A stretch of DNA of 7,926 nt from Chloroflexota bacterium (GCA_030831265.1 JAURLM010000137.1:1-7926); one strand, 5' to 3'; shown: positions 1 to 6,856, numbered from the stretch's first letter. Notes: generated from the letters alone by a model not told the origin. Numbers and translations are program-made.

Positions 1-201
1 GACATCATCATGCTGGACAACATGGACACCACCGCAATGCGAACCGCTGTGGGACTCTGCAAAGGCAAGTGCCTGACCGAGGCTTCCGGTGGCGTGAACC
101 TTGGGACGGTGCGACAGATAGCCGAAACGGGTGTCGACATGATCTCTGTCGGCGCGCTCACCCACTCCGTACCTGCGCTGGACATCGGCCTCGATTTCTA
201 A
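1..201 (+). CDS. nadC: Nicotinate-nucleotide pyrophosphorylase (quinolinate phosphoribosyltransferase), C-terminal end, partial
   Basis: The frame is open from base 1 and ends at a TAA at 199-201, so only the last 66 residues are in the window. NadC converts quinolinate and PRPP to nicotinate mononucleotide, CO2 and pyrophosphate, the third step of de novo NAD synthesis in the cytoplasm. Visible family signatures are IIMLDNM at the left edge, EASGGVN near the middle, and the closing stretch IAETGVDMISVGALTHS followed by PALDIGLDF. These form the last strands of the TIM-like barrel; the EASGG and SVGALTH segments surround the phosphate site in this family. The C-terminus is complete and looks intact. 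The next gene begins 55 nt downstream on the same strand but is unrelated in function, so co-transcription is possible but not shown. Confidence 0.93.
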   Translation, partial: DIIMLDNMDTTAMRTAVGLCKGKCLTEASGGVNLGTVRQIAETGVDMISVGALTHSVPALDIGLDF

Positions 202-256
202 ACCAGGCCAGAACAACGGCAGTCCAAAACGTACTGTTAGCTGCGAGTGACCGACT

Positions 257-1654
257 ATGAAGTTCTTCGCTTCCATGCCGATCCTGCCAGTCATGGTCAT
301 CGCAATCTGTGCCTCGCTGTCTGCCATTGCATGCAGTTCGTCAACTGACCGTGATGCGGCTTCTGCCTCACCGACTGTAATCACTGCCTCACCCACATCG
401 GCATCACTTCCAACACTTCTGCCGATGTCCATACTCCCCACGACCACGCCAACTGCGTCGCCCACTGCCCTCTCGCTCAAAGCCCAAAACCGTATCGCAT
501 TCAGGTCAGCAGACGGCTCCATCTACACCATTAGCCCGGATGGAACAGACCTTTTCCGAATCACGGAGGCTCCCACTGAACTCTTTGACACCGTGTTCGC
601 TATTCAATACGGGTGGCCGGTCTGGTCGCCTGACGGACGGCATCTGCTGGTTACAGCGTATTCGGCAGATGCGGGCGGTGGTTTCGCTACCGCTCTGCTG
701 CGCGTTTCTGCAGCATCCACTGAGAATCTGCCGAACCTCATTTATGCAGATGCACCCGGGACGCAAGGCATTGGCGGCGTGCCGCACTTCCCGGCATGGC
801 GACCTGACTCCAACGCTGTTTCACTGATTGCAGATATTGGCGATGGACTGGCGACATTCATCGTCACCGCCACCGGTGAATTCGGCCCAACCCTCTCCAA
901 TGGCGGACCCGTGTACATGGACTGGTCTTATGACGGTGCATATCTACTTATCCACACGTCTGAGAAGCTCGTGCTGCACAGCTTCGATGCGACCGGTTCT
1001 CGTACGCGTGTTTCGCCCATTGGGAATGGCTCAGTGTCGTATCGCACACCAGATTTTTCTCCGGTGACAGACGACTACCTGTACGTCGAATTCGTCGAAG
1101 GTGAACGCGGGTTGTTCGTTGCTAATTCACAGGGCAGTGAACCTCGCAGATTGGTGACGACTGACGCCAGCAGTGCCTTCAGGTGGTCCCCTGCTGGGAG
1201 TCGAATAGCCGTGGCAAACGGCGACACAAACGGGATTTACCACTCACTGACTGTGATCAGCCCGGAAGGTTCGATTCAGGCTGTTATTGACTTCCCATTA
1301 CAGGCTTTCTGGTGGTCGCCGGACGGAAAAAAACTGCTGATCGCTGCACCTACTGGGAATACTGAAGAGGTGCAACTGTTAGTCGCAGACGCGGTGACCG
1401 GGAACATCACAACCCTGGCACGTATGCAGCCATCTTCCGAAATGAGTTTCGTGATTGAATTCTTCGACCAGTACACCGAAGATACCCGGCTATGGTCCCC
1501 TGACTCGTCCCAGTTTGTATTCGGGGGCATCGTGCTGGACGGCACCACATCCTCGACCGCCCAGGAACCACAGGTATGGGTCATCGATGCCGCAGGGGAA
1601 GCATCACCAGTTGCACTTGCTACCGGCGGATTCGGAACCTGGTCTCCCGATTAA
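257..1654 (+). CDS. TolB-like beta-propeller lipoprotein (WD40-like PD40 repeats)
   Basis: This is a 465-residue predicted secreted protein. Residues 1-25 form a hydrophobic signal peptide ending in a lipobox-like SAIAC with Cys26 as the probable lipidation site. Residues 27-72 are a Ser/Thr/Pro-rich spacer, as expected for a surface-tethered domain. From about residue 75 onward there are TolB/PD40-type repeats. They are marked by WSPDG at 123, WRPD at 181, WSYDG at 223, FSP at 267, WSPAG at 310, WSPDG at 353, WSPDS at 413 and a terminal WSPD at 462. This fits a six- to eight-bladed propeller. Such domains usually bind partners or ligands outside the membrane, and no catalytic triad of the DPP-IV peptidases is present. 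The ATG at 257 was chosen because it directly starts the signal peptide; no strong ribosome site is visible before it. The specific role is unknown. An MFS gene follows after 52 nt. Confidence 0.85.
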   Translation: MKFFASMPILPVMVIAICASLSAIACSSSTDRDAASASPTVITASPTSASLPTLLPMSILPTTTPTASPTALSLKAQNRIAFRSADGSIYTISPDGTDLFRITEAPTELFDTVFAIQYGWPVWSPDGRHLLVTAYSADAGGGFATALLRVSAASTENLPNLIYADAPGTQGIGGVPHFPAWRPDSNAVSLIADIGDGLATFIVTATGEFGPTLSNGGPVYMDWSYDGAYLLIHTSEKLVLHSFDATGSRTRVSPIGNGSVSYRTPDFSPVTDDYLYVEFVEGERGLFVANSQGSEPRRLVTTDASSAFRWSPAGSRIAVANGDTNGIYHSLTVISPEGSIQAVIDFPLQAFWWSPDGKKLLIAAPTGNTEEVQLLVADAVTGNITTLARMQPSSEMSFVIEFFDQYTEDTRLWSPDSSQFVFGGIVLDGTTSSTAQEPQVWVIDAAGEASPVALATGGFGTWSPD

Positions 1655-1706
1655 TTTTCCAGCAAATAGCGATATTGCTCCGGGTCAGGCGTAGCATGTT
1701 CCGTCT

Positions 1707-2948
1707 ATGTCAACTGCCCCCCGCAGCACCCCCGCGAAATTCCAGATCAGGTCGCTTCTCTGGTCTGTCTACGCGCCCTCATTTCTACTGACTTTCGGCC
1801 AGGGAATTCTAATCCCGATCCTCCCGATATACGCCCGCGACGTCTTCGGTTCATCCGACGTGCTGATCGCCCTGATGATCACGGCGCGCCCACTGGGCAC
1901 GATGCTCTTCGATGTACCAGCGGGGGTGCTCGTAGGAATACTCGGTCTGCGACGCACGATGATGGCAGGAATCCTGCTGTTCGCTGTCGGCGCAATCATC
2001 GGTGGATTAAGTCCCAACTTCAGCGTGCTGATGATGGGTCGACTTTTCGCCGGCAGTAGCTTCGCTTTGTGGAGCATTTCTCGTCAGGTCTACATCGCAC
2101 AGACCGTACCTGTCGCCAGCCGAGGAAAAGCCCTGTCCATGTTTGGCGGCCTGAGCCGAGTCGCTACGATCGCCGCGGTGTTCGCAGGTGGACTCCTTTA
2201 CGACCACGTTGACCACAGGGCGCCATTTTTCGCACAAGCCATTGTGGCGGTGTTGACCGCCGGAATGGTCATGGCGACCTTCAAGGGCACAATGGAATCC
2301 GCGGTCAACACCGGCAAACACAACATCTTCCCGGTACTCGGACACACCCTGGTCGACCACCGTCGCGTGTTCGCCACCGCAGGACTCGCCGCAATCATGC
2401 TGCAGTTCCTGAGGGCTGCTCGCGAGTACATCATTCCACTCTGGGCTGACGAAATGGGCCTGAGCGGTTCACAGTCTGGATACATCTTCGGCGTCTCGTC
2501 CATCATCGATTCAGTGATGTTCCCAGTCGTTGGATTCGTGATGGACCGCTGGGGCAGGAAGCACGTCGGAATCCCGGCTTACCTGATCCTTGCCTCCGGG
2601 TTCGCAGTCATCCCGTTCGCAGACTCGTTCTTCTTGTTGATGATGGTCGGTGTGCTTGTCGGTCTTGGAAACGGACTTTCCAGCGGCCTGGTGCTGACGA
2701 TGGGCGTCGACTTTGCTCCACGTAAAAACCCGGGGGAGTTCATGGGAGTATGGCGACTGATCTCAGATGTTGGGGGAGCCTCTGGACCAGCGGCGATCGG
2801 AGGGGTCGCAGGGCTGGTTACGCTGGGAACTGCATCTGTACTAACAGCAGGCACAGGACTACTCGGTGCGGCAATCCTGTTGTTCTTCGTCAAGGAAACG
2901 CTGGTGAAAGACAACGACCCGCCAGACCTGCCAGCTGCGAAAACCTGA
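1707..2948 (+). CDS. Major facilitator superfamily (MFS) transporter, drug/metabolite efflux-like
   Basis: This is a 413-residue polytopic membrane protein with about 12 hydrophobic helices, the usual MFS length. Helix 1 covers about residues 18-40 (FGQGILIPILPIYA, a common first-helix pattern in efflux-type MFS proteins). The loop between helices 2 and 3 carries a motif A-like segment with Asp69 and an LRR at 81-83. The matching loop in the second half has GFVMDRWGRK at 276-285, a good motif A copy. GRLFAGSS at 111-118 fits motif B at helix 4. The substrate cannot be read from the sequence; the general look is like MdtG/TetA-type proton antiporters. The ATG at 1707 is the first start after an in-frame TAG 15 nt upstream, and no clear Shine-Dalgarno precedes it. 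The gene lies 52 nt after the propeller lipoprotein and converges on the cyclase pair with a 10-nt gap, with no obvious terminator between them. Confidence 0.9.
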   Translation: MSTAPRSTPAKFQIRSLLWSVYAPSFLLTFGQGILIPILPIYARDVFGSSDVLIALMITARPLGTMLFDVPAGVLVGILGLRRTMMAGILLFAVGAIIGGLSPNFSVLMMGRLFAGSSFALWSISRQVYIAQTVPVASRGKALSMFGGLSRVATIAAVFAGGLLYDHVDHRAPFFAQAIVAVLTAGMVMATFKGTMESAVNTGKHNIFPVLGHTLVDHRRVFATAGLAAIMLQFLRAAREYIIPLWADEMGLSGSQSGYIFGVSSIIDSVMFPVVGFVMDRWGRKHVGIPAYLILASGFAVIPFADSFFLLMMVGVLVGLGNGLSSGLVLTMGVDFAPRKNPGEFMGVWRLISDVGGASGPAAIGGVAGLVTLGTASVLTAGTGLLGAAILLFFVKETLVKDNDPPDLPAAKT

Positions 2949-2958
2949 CGCAAAACTA

Positions 2959-3807
2959 TTAATGCCCAGCAACGAGCGCGTGCAGGTCACGAAGGCAGAC
3001 CGAATCAGCCTCAGGATCCCGCGCATCCACCCAGTCCTTGCGTTCACCGCTCATGCCTTCCACGGCTCCCGCTGCCACACACTGCTTTACCCACTCATAG
3101 CCCTGCTCAACGGACGGCAGCAGTTTTTTCCCGGTCATCAGCCCGAGTTGAGCGACGAGGCCGTAGCCTCCCCAGTTGGAGGCACTGGCGATAACCAGTT
3201 TCGTAGTGGTCGTGACGCATGGATTTGTGGGAAGTTTCGGCAGGCCGGGGATGACATCTTTCAGGTTGCCCATGCCAATCTCGTTACCACCGTCACCAAT
3301 GCCTACTGAGTGTGGATGCTGGTCGAACAGGTGATCAATTTTGGCGTTGTACTTTGATATGTCTTCGCCCTTCCAGTTTCGGTAGGTGCCGTCTCCGACG
3401 AGTCCTGCGCGCTCAATGGAGATCATCACGTAAGGCCTGTGCAGCGCGGTCACTTCGTTCGCAAACTGGGCTGATTCGTGATGCGTGGTAACCGGGAACT
3501 CGATGACCTCGGTATCGCCTGCGACTGACTTCATCACTTCCAGTGACCACTTATCAGTCACATACGCAACTTCGTAGCCAAGTTTGATCAGAGCATCGCC
3601 AATGGCAACTGCCCCCGGTGGACCATCCGTTTCAGGTGCGCCGGCGTATGCGATGTAAAACCCGGTGGTGATGAGGACTTTGCCTGGCCTGTCGAGAATC
3701 TGCCGCGCTGATTCCTCAATGAAGTTCTTCGGCAGGTGCGGACGCAACGCGGATATGCCACGAGTGTCGTTCTGCAGGACTATGTCTTCGATTGTTTGTT
3801 GTGGCAT
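2959..3807 (-). CDS. DUF4392 protein, D-glutamate cyclase C-terminal-domain homologue
   Basis: This 282-residue protein matches the DUF4392 family, the C-terminal half of animal D-glutamate cyclase (DGLUCY), which turns D-glutamate into 5-oxo-D-proline. Visible landmarks are VLITTGF at 44-50, a glycine/proline-rich GAPETDGPPGA at 56-66, SIERAG at 130-135, GIGDGGNEIGMGN at 169-181 and NWGGYGL at 211-217. No signal peptide or membrane helix is seen, so it is cytoplasmic. The length is about that of the isolated domain. The ATG at 3807 is used because an in-frame TGA lies two codons upstream (3811-3813); conserved sequence begins within the first ten residues, so the start is reasonable even though the ribosome site is weak. 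It follows the DUF1445 gene by 49 nt on the same strand, which strongly suggests one transcript and a shared function. The family match is from memory of the motifs, and the reaction is inferred from the animal fusion protein. Confidence 0.85.
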   Translation of the reverse strand: MPQQTIEDIVLQNDTRGISALRPHLPKNFIEESARQILDRPGKVLITTGFYIAYAGAPETDGPPGAVAIGDALIKLGYEVAYVTDKWSLEVMKSVAGDTEVIEFPVTTHHESAQFANEVTALHRPYVMISIERAGLVGDGTYRNWKGEDISKYNAKIDHLFDQHPHSVGIGDGGNEIGMGNLKDVIPGLPKLPTNPCVTTTTKLVIASASNWGGYGLVAQLGLMTGKKLLPSVEQGYEWVKQCVAAGAVEGMSGERKDWVDARDPEADSVCLRDLHALVAGH

Positions 3808-3856
3808 AGTTCAGTAAATCCCGTAAACGTCCATCAGCGCATTGATCCCGCAGATA

Positions 3857-4657
3857 CTAAAAAACCGCCAGGTCTTCGTCTTTCATATCCGTAACGAACA
3901 TGTGGCCCGGTGAGTGCGTAATCATAAGCTCCGACTTCGAAGCCATCGCTACAGCCTGCGGAGTGACGCCGCACGCCCAGTAAACCGGCACAAACGAATC
4001 GTCCTCAGGGATCCACGCATCGCCATAATCCGGCTTGAACTGGTCCTTGATGCCTATCGCCGCTCCGTCGCCGATGTGAATCGGTGCGCCATGCACCGCC
4101 GGGAACCGTGAAGTCGCCTGCACCGCCCGCACAACCTTGTCCTGCGGAATCCATCGCTGACTGACCACGAGCGGACCTGAGAACGGTCCAGCAGGAACGG
4201 TCGGCACCGTCGTCTTGAACATCGGGACGTTGCGCTCAGTGCCAAAGTACGGAAGTTCGATGCCGTTGCGGATGAGCGCGTGCTCAAAGCTGAAGCTGCA
4301 ACCGAGCAGGAAGGTCACCAGGTCATCCCGCCACCATTCGTTCAGGTTCGGTGGCTCGTCTACGAGCGCGCCGTCTTTGTAGACACGGTAGAGCGGTACA
4401 TCGGTTCGAATATCAGAGCCGGGTGAAGATATCTGCGCTTCAACCTGTCCCGGCTCGATGACTTCGATGACCGGGCACGGCTTCGGGTTGCGCTGGCAGA
4501 ACAGCAGGAAGTCGAAGGCAACCTCTTTCGGCAGGATCGCCACGTTCGCCTGTACGTGATCCGGGGCCACGCCAGAAGTAGGCTGTCTGAACTTGCCTTC
4601 ACGCACCAGACGGCGTAGTTCAGCTCCCGTTTGCGGCATTTTGGCTGCTGTCGTCAT
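3857..4657 (-). CDS. DUF1445 / YcsI-family putative hydro-lyase, D-glutamate cyclase N-terminal-domain homologue
   Basis: This 266-residue cytoplasmic protein belongs to the DUF1445 family (B. subtilis YcsI), usually labelled putative hydro-lyase. Diagnostic segments are GCSFSFEHAL at 119-128, PVYWACGVTPQ at 224-234 and HSPGHMFVTD at 248-257. The N-terminal GAELRRLVREG is also typical, and the total length matches the family. In B. subtilis, ycsI sits with the 5-oxoprolinase genes (ycsF, kipI, kipA), and in animals the domain is fused to DUF4392 in D-glutamate cyclase. Both facts point to D-glutamate/5-oxoproline metabolism. The reading frame is open to an ATG at 4744, but the ATG at 4657 is preferred. 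It has a GGCAGGT ribosome site 8 nt upstream, and the extra 29 residues look unlike the family. The gene is first in a two-gene unit and faces away from the dehydratase at 4895. Confidence 0.9.
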   Translation of the reverse strand: MTTAAKMPQTGAELRRLVREGKFRQPTSGVAPDHVQANVAILPKEVAFDFLLFCQRNPKPCPVIEVIEPGQVEAQISSPGSDIRTDVPLYRVYKDGALVDEPPNLNEWWRDDLVTFLLGCSFSFEHALIRNGIELPYFGTERNVPMFKTTVPTVPAGPFSGPLVVSQRWIPQDKVVRAVQATSRFPAVHGAPIHIGDGAAIGIKDQFKPDYGDAWIPEDDSFVPVYWACGVTPQAVAMASKSELMITHSPGHMFVTDMKDEDLAVF

Positions 4658-4665
4658 TGCATGTG

Positions 4666-4672
4666 ACCTGCC
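4666..4672 (-). promoter_or_regulatory. Ribosome binding site deciding the start of the DUF1445 gene
   Basis: On the minus strand GGCAGGT lies 8 nt before the ATG at 4657. No comparable purine-rich site was seen before the more upstream in-frame ATG at 4744, so it supports the shorter protein of 266 residues. Confidence 0.5.
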
Positions 4673-4858
4673 TTTTGCACCATTTTGTCGGACGATGCTT
4701 GATGCTTCACCGTATCCGCACATATTACGTGGTTCACTGTGCATGGATGGAAACTATCGGCAGATATAACGTCTTTTGACCGCAACACCTCACGTCTGAC
4801 AGTCACTCAACCCACTCATCTGCGCTAACATTGCGCCGGTTTCACTTCAGTCATAACA

Positions 4859-4875
4859 GTCGTCGACTCGACGAC
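4859..4875. promoter_or_regulatory. Perfect 17-nt palindrome, candidate operator of the dehydratase gene
   Basis: GTCGTCGACTCGACGAC is a perfect inverted repeat with 8-nt arms and a single central base. It ends 19 nt before the ATG at 4895. With essentially no loop it is a poor RNA hairpin, so a site for a dimeric DNA-binding regulator (for example of GntR or LacI type, which often control sugar-acid genes) is more plausible. It would overlap or follow the transcription start and act by blocking. No regulator gene lies in the window. The repeat is seen directly; the function is inference. Confidence 0.4.
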
Positions 4876-4894
4876 CCATTCACGGGACTAAAAC

Positions 4895-6049
4895 ATGAAG
4901 ATCACCCGCGTTGACCAGTTCTCGCCAAGACCGCGCACAAGGCTAATCCGAATCGCAACCGATACCGGTCTCGAAGGATGGGCTGAAAGCACGCTCGAAG
5001 GCAAACCACAGTCAGTTCCCGCTGCCATCAGCGAGTTCGCCGAATACCTCGTAGGCAAGGACCCGCTTCGTATCGAGCACCACTGGCAGCAGATGTACCG
5101 CTCCTCGTTCTTCCGCGGCGGTGCACACAACATGTCAGCCATAGCGGCTATCGACGCCGCCCTGTGGGACATCGCAGGAAAGCACTTTGGCGTTCCCAGC
5201 TACATGCTGATGGGCGGAAACGTGCGTGACCGGATTCGCGTGTACGCGCACTGGGGCATCCGTGACCTCACAGACGAGGGCAAGGAAAAGTCCAAAGAGC
5301 GGCTCCAGATGTTACAGAAGATGGGTTACACCGGCTACAAGGCCGGCCCTCCAGGAACATGGCGCGCCCACGAGCCACCTTCACGTATCGACGAGTTTGT
5401 CGAGATGGCATTCACGATGCGCGAATGGGTTGGCCCGGACGTGGAGCTTTGCTTCGACTTCCACGGCAAGATGACTCCAGCGTTGGCTATCGAGGTTTGC
5501 CACGAGATCAAGAGTATGCGCCCGATGTTCGTCGAAGAACCCGTGCCGCAGGAGAACGCGGACGCGATGAAGCTGATTTCAGACCATGTTCCGTTCCCTA
5601 TTGCCACCGGCGAGCGCCTTCTTTCCCGCTGGGAGTTCCGGCAGGTTATTGAGAAGCAGGCCGTGGCGCTGCTGCAGCCTGACGTGGCGCATTGCGGCGG
5701 ACCTTCCGAGCTGAAGCGCATCGCCAACTACGCAGAGACGTACTACCAGCACATCATGCCTCACTGCGCCATTGGGCCGTTGGCTCTTGCAGCCTGCATG
5801 CTGGTCGATGCTGTCGTGCCGAACTTCCTGATCCAGGAACAGGTCGACGCCGGTCTCGGCAACGGTCTGCTCAAGAAGAACTGGGAAGTCATCGACGGAC
5901 ACATCCCGCTGTGGACAACTCCTGGCCTAGGAGTCGACGTAGACGAGACTGAGGCGACCAAGCCGTACTCAGGCGATGCCTACGGATACCACCGTGAGCT
6001 TGGTGGCGAGTACTACTACGACAACGACGGGTCAGTAGCTGACTGGTAG
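4895..6049 (+). CDS. Enolase-superfamily sugar-acid dehydratase, D-galactonate dehydratase-like
   Basis: This 384-residue protein is a mandelate racemase/muconate lactonizing-type member of the enolase superfamily. It resembles E. coli DgoD along its whole length, from the MKIT start to the SVADW end. Residues 1-120 form the capping domain, including RGGAHNMSAIAAID and ALWDI near 74-93. The barrel follows. Expected metal ligands are Asp188 in DFHG, Glu214 in VEEP and Glu240 in TGER. Catalytic candidates are His190 (base in DFHG), His290 in MPHCAIGP, with Asp263 and Glu315 in support. The KxK motif of the muconate and mandelate branches is absent (a single Lys149 in YKAG), as in DgoD-type enzymes. 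It would remove water from an aldonate to give a 2-keto-3-deoxy acid in the cytoplasm. Galactonate is only the nearest known substrate; gluconate, mannonate or another acid is possible. The ATG at 4895 aligns with the family start. A palindrome lies just upstream. Confidence 0.9.
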   Translation: MKITRVDQFSPRPRTRLIRIATDTGLEGWAESTLEGKPQSVPAAISEFAEYLVGKDPLRIEHHWQQMYRSSFFRGGAHNMSAIAAIDAALWDIAGKHFGVPSYMLMGGNVRDRIRVYAHWGIRDLTDEGKEKSKERLQMLQKMGYTGYKAGPPGTWRAHEPPSRIDEFVEMAFTMREWVGPDVELCFDFHGKMTPALAIEVCHEIKSMRPMFVEEPVPQENADAMKLISDHVPFPIATGERLLSRWEFRQVIEKQAVALLQPDVAHCGGPSELKRIANYAETYYQHIMPHCAIGPLALAACMLVDAVVPNFLIQEQVDAGLGNGLLKKNWEVIDGHIPLWTTPGLGVDVDETEATKPYSGDAYGYHRELGGEYYYDNDGSVADW

Positions 6050-6074
6050 GCGATTCCAACGGCGTGAAAAAGAT

Positions 6075-6100
6075 AGGGCGTGCCTCGAAAGGCACGCCCT
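6075..6100 (-). terminator. Rho-independent terminator for the minus-strand membrane protein gene
   Basis: The arms AGGGCGTGCCT (6075-6085) and AGGCACGCCCT (6090-6100) form a perfect 11-bp stem closed by a 4-nt loop. Read on the minus strand the hairpin is followed at once by ATCTTTTTC, a U-tract, while on the + strand the 3' side (GCTCCGCC) has none. It lies 28 nt after the stop of the 6808-6128 gene and 26 nt after the + strand dehydratase stop. It is therefore a proper terminator for the minus gene and may act more weakly as a shared barrier for the convergent dehydratase transcript. Confidence 0.85.
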
Positions 6101-6127
6101 GCTCCGCCATGTCCCATCGGCAGAACG

Positions 6128-6808
6128 CTATGCAGCCCGCTCGAAAGATGCCTGCTCCCCGTTAGAGGAATTAGCAGACTCTTCCCTGCGGTAAATAGTC
6201 CATGCTGACCACCCGGCAAATGCCGCTACAAGTGCTGCGACTACCAGGCTGAGCGTCGACATTAGTCGGAGTTTCGATGCGCCGGAGTTCATCTCTGAAA
6301 CCAGCTGTGCATCAGCCGCCTGTGCCACCAGCGAAAGGCCTTTCACTGCGGGGTCAACGTTGCCGTACAGGACAACCGTGCCGTTCATGTGGTTAGCCGT
6401 GGCTGAAGCGACATCACCTACGGCGGCAAAGGCCATCGTACCGGCGAACGCGGCGTTCATCACGGCTAGACCCTGGTCGGAAGCAGCAAGCGCCTGGTCG
6501 ATCTCCGGAATACCCGCGCTGGCCAACACAGCCTTGCTGGAGTTGTACAGGTTGATCGCTCCGTCGTAGAAGCCCTGTGCTTCATCCGGTGCCTGGCCGG
6601 TTGCCGCAAGAGCATCTGCGCCCATCGCCTGAAACCATGCCAACTCGAAATTCGATGCAGCCTTCGAAAGCGCACCTATCTGCACATCGGCCTTTGCAGC
6701 ATCAGTAAGGTCATTGGACGCCATTGACGATGCGATGCCGGCTGCAAACAGCATGCCAACAACCACAACAACCACCAACGGGTTTCGCCATTTAGATACG
6801 AACGACAT
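6128..6808 (-). CDS. Two-helix membrane protein with extracytoplasmic sensor-like helical domain, no effector domain
   Basis: This 226-residue protein has a first transmembrane helix at about residues 9-29, starting after a short positive N-terminus. A mostly helical, Ala-rich outside region of about 160 residues follows, then a second transmembrane helix at about 192-215 ending in YRREE, and a tail of about ten residues. The topology and length match the sensor half of methyl-accepting chemotaxis proteins and histidine kinases (four-helix-bundle/CHASE3 type). No HAMP, kinase or signalling domain follows, because the protein stops right after the second helix. I do not recognise a named family. 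The ATG at 6808 is preferred over one nine codons upstream (6835) because GAGAGGGG lies 8 nt before it. It could bind a ligand, act as a partner of a separate receptor, or be a remnant that lost its output domain. The tail is clean and followed by a strong terminator, which argues for an intact gene. Confidence 0.75.
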   Translation of the reverse strand: MSFVSKWRNPLVVVVVVGMLFAAGIASSMASNDLTDAAKADVQIGALSKAASNFELAWFQAMGADALAATGQAPDEAQGFYDGAINLYNSSKAVLASAGIPEIDQALAASDQGLAVMNAAFAGTMAFAAVGDVASATANHMNGTVVLYGNVDPAVKGLSLVAQAADAQLVSEMNSGASKLRLMSTLSLVVAALVAAFAGWSAWTIYRREESANSSNGEQASFERAA

Positions 6809-6816
6809 TGTTGTTT

Positions 6817-6824
6817 CCCCTCTC
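6817..6824 (-). promoter_or_regulatory. Ribosome binding site deciding the start at 6808
   Basis: GAGAGGGG on the minus strand with 8 nt spacing to the ATG at 6808. It overlaps the reading frame opened by the upstream ATG at 6835 and so favours the shorter product. Confidence 0.65.
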
Positions 6825-6856
6825 GCCGCTGCCACACATCACATGTGCGTTGAGCG

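Larger units (their letters stand above)
4658..4894. other. Divergent intergenic region between cyclase pair and dehydratase
   Basis: These 237 nt lie between two genes reading outward, so they must hold both promoters. AT-rich patches on the minus strand near 4723-4728 (TAATAT) and 4765-4770 (TTATAT) could be -10 elements, but neither has a good -35 partner. On the + strand, TTGCGC and CATAAC near 4831 and 4852 are a poor promoter-like pair with only 15 nt spacing. The one clear structure is the palindrome at 4859-4875, listed separately. No small ORF with coding character is visible. Confidence 0.5.

Noticed and set aside
1640..1654. Propeller protein truncated in the middle of a WSPD repeat.
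   Set aside because: Secreted propellers of this type often end right after a WSP motif that closes the last blade, and the downstream frame shows no continuation of the repeat.
1655..1706. Terminator between the propeller gene and the MFS gene.
   Set aside because: The AGCAA/TTGCT arms near 1670-1688 give only five weak pairs and no T-tract follows.
2946..2948. The TGA ending the MFS gene as a selenocysteine codon.
   Set aside because: The frame after it runs through the minus-strand gene with basic, low-quality sequence, and the protein already has a full MFS length.
4658..4744. Longer N-terminus for the DUF1445 protein from the ATG at 4744.
   Set aside because: The additional 29 residues do not look like the family, and a ribosome site sits directly before the ATG at 4657.
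5335..5727. Long open frames opposite the dehydratase gene and other real genes.
   Set aside because: They are antisense shadows caused by codon bias, with no family motifs, no ribosome sites and arginine/serine-rich composition.
6809..6835. Nine-residue extension of the membrane protein from the ATG at 6835.
   Set aside because: The extension would run through the GAGAGGGG ribosome site that serves the ATG at 6808.
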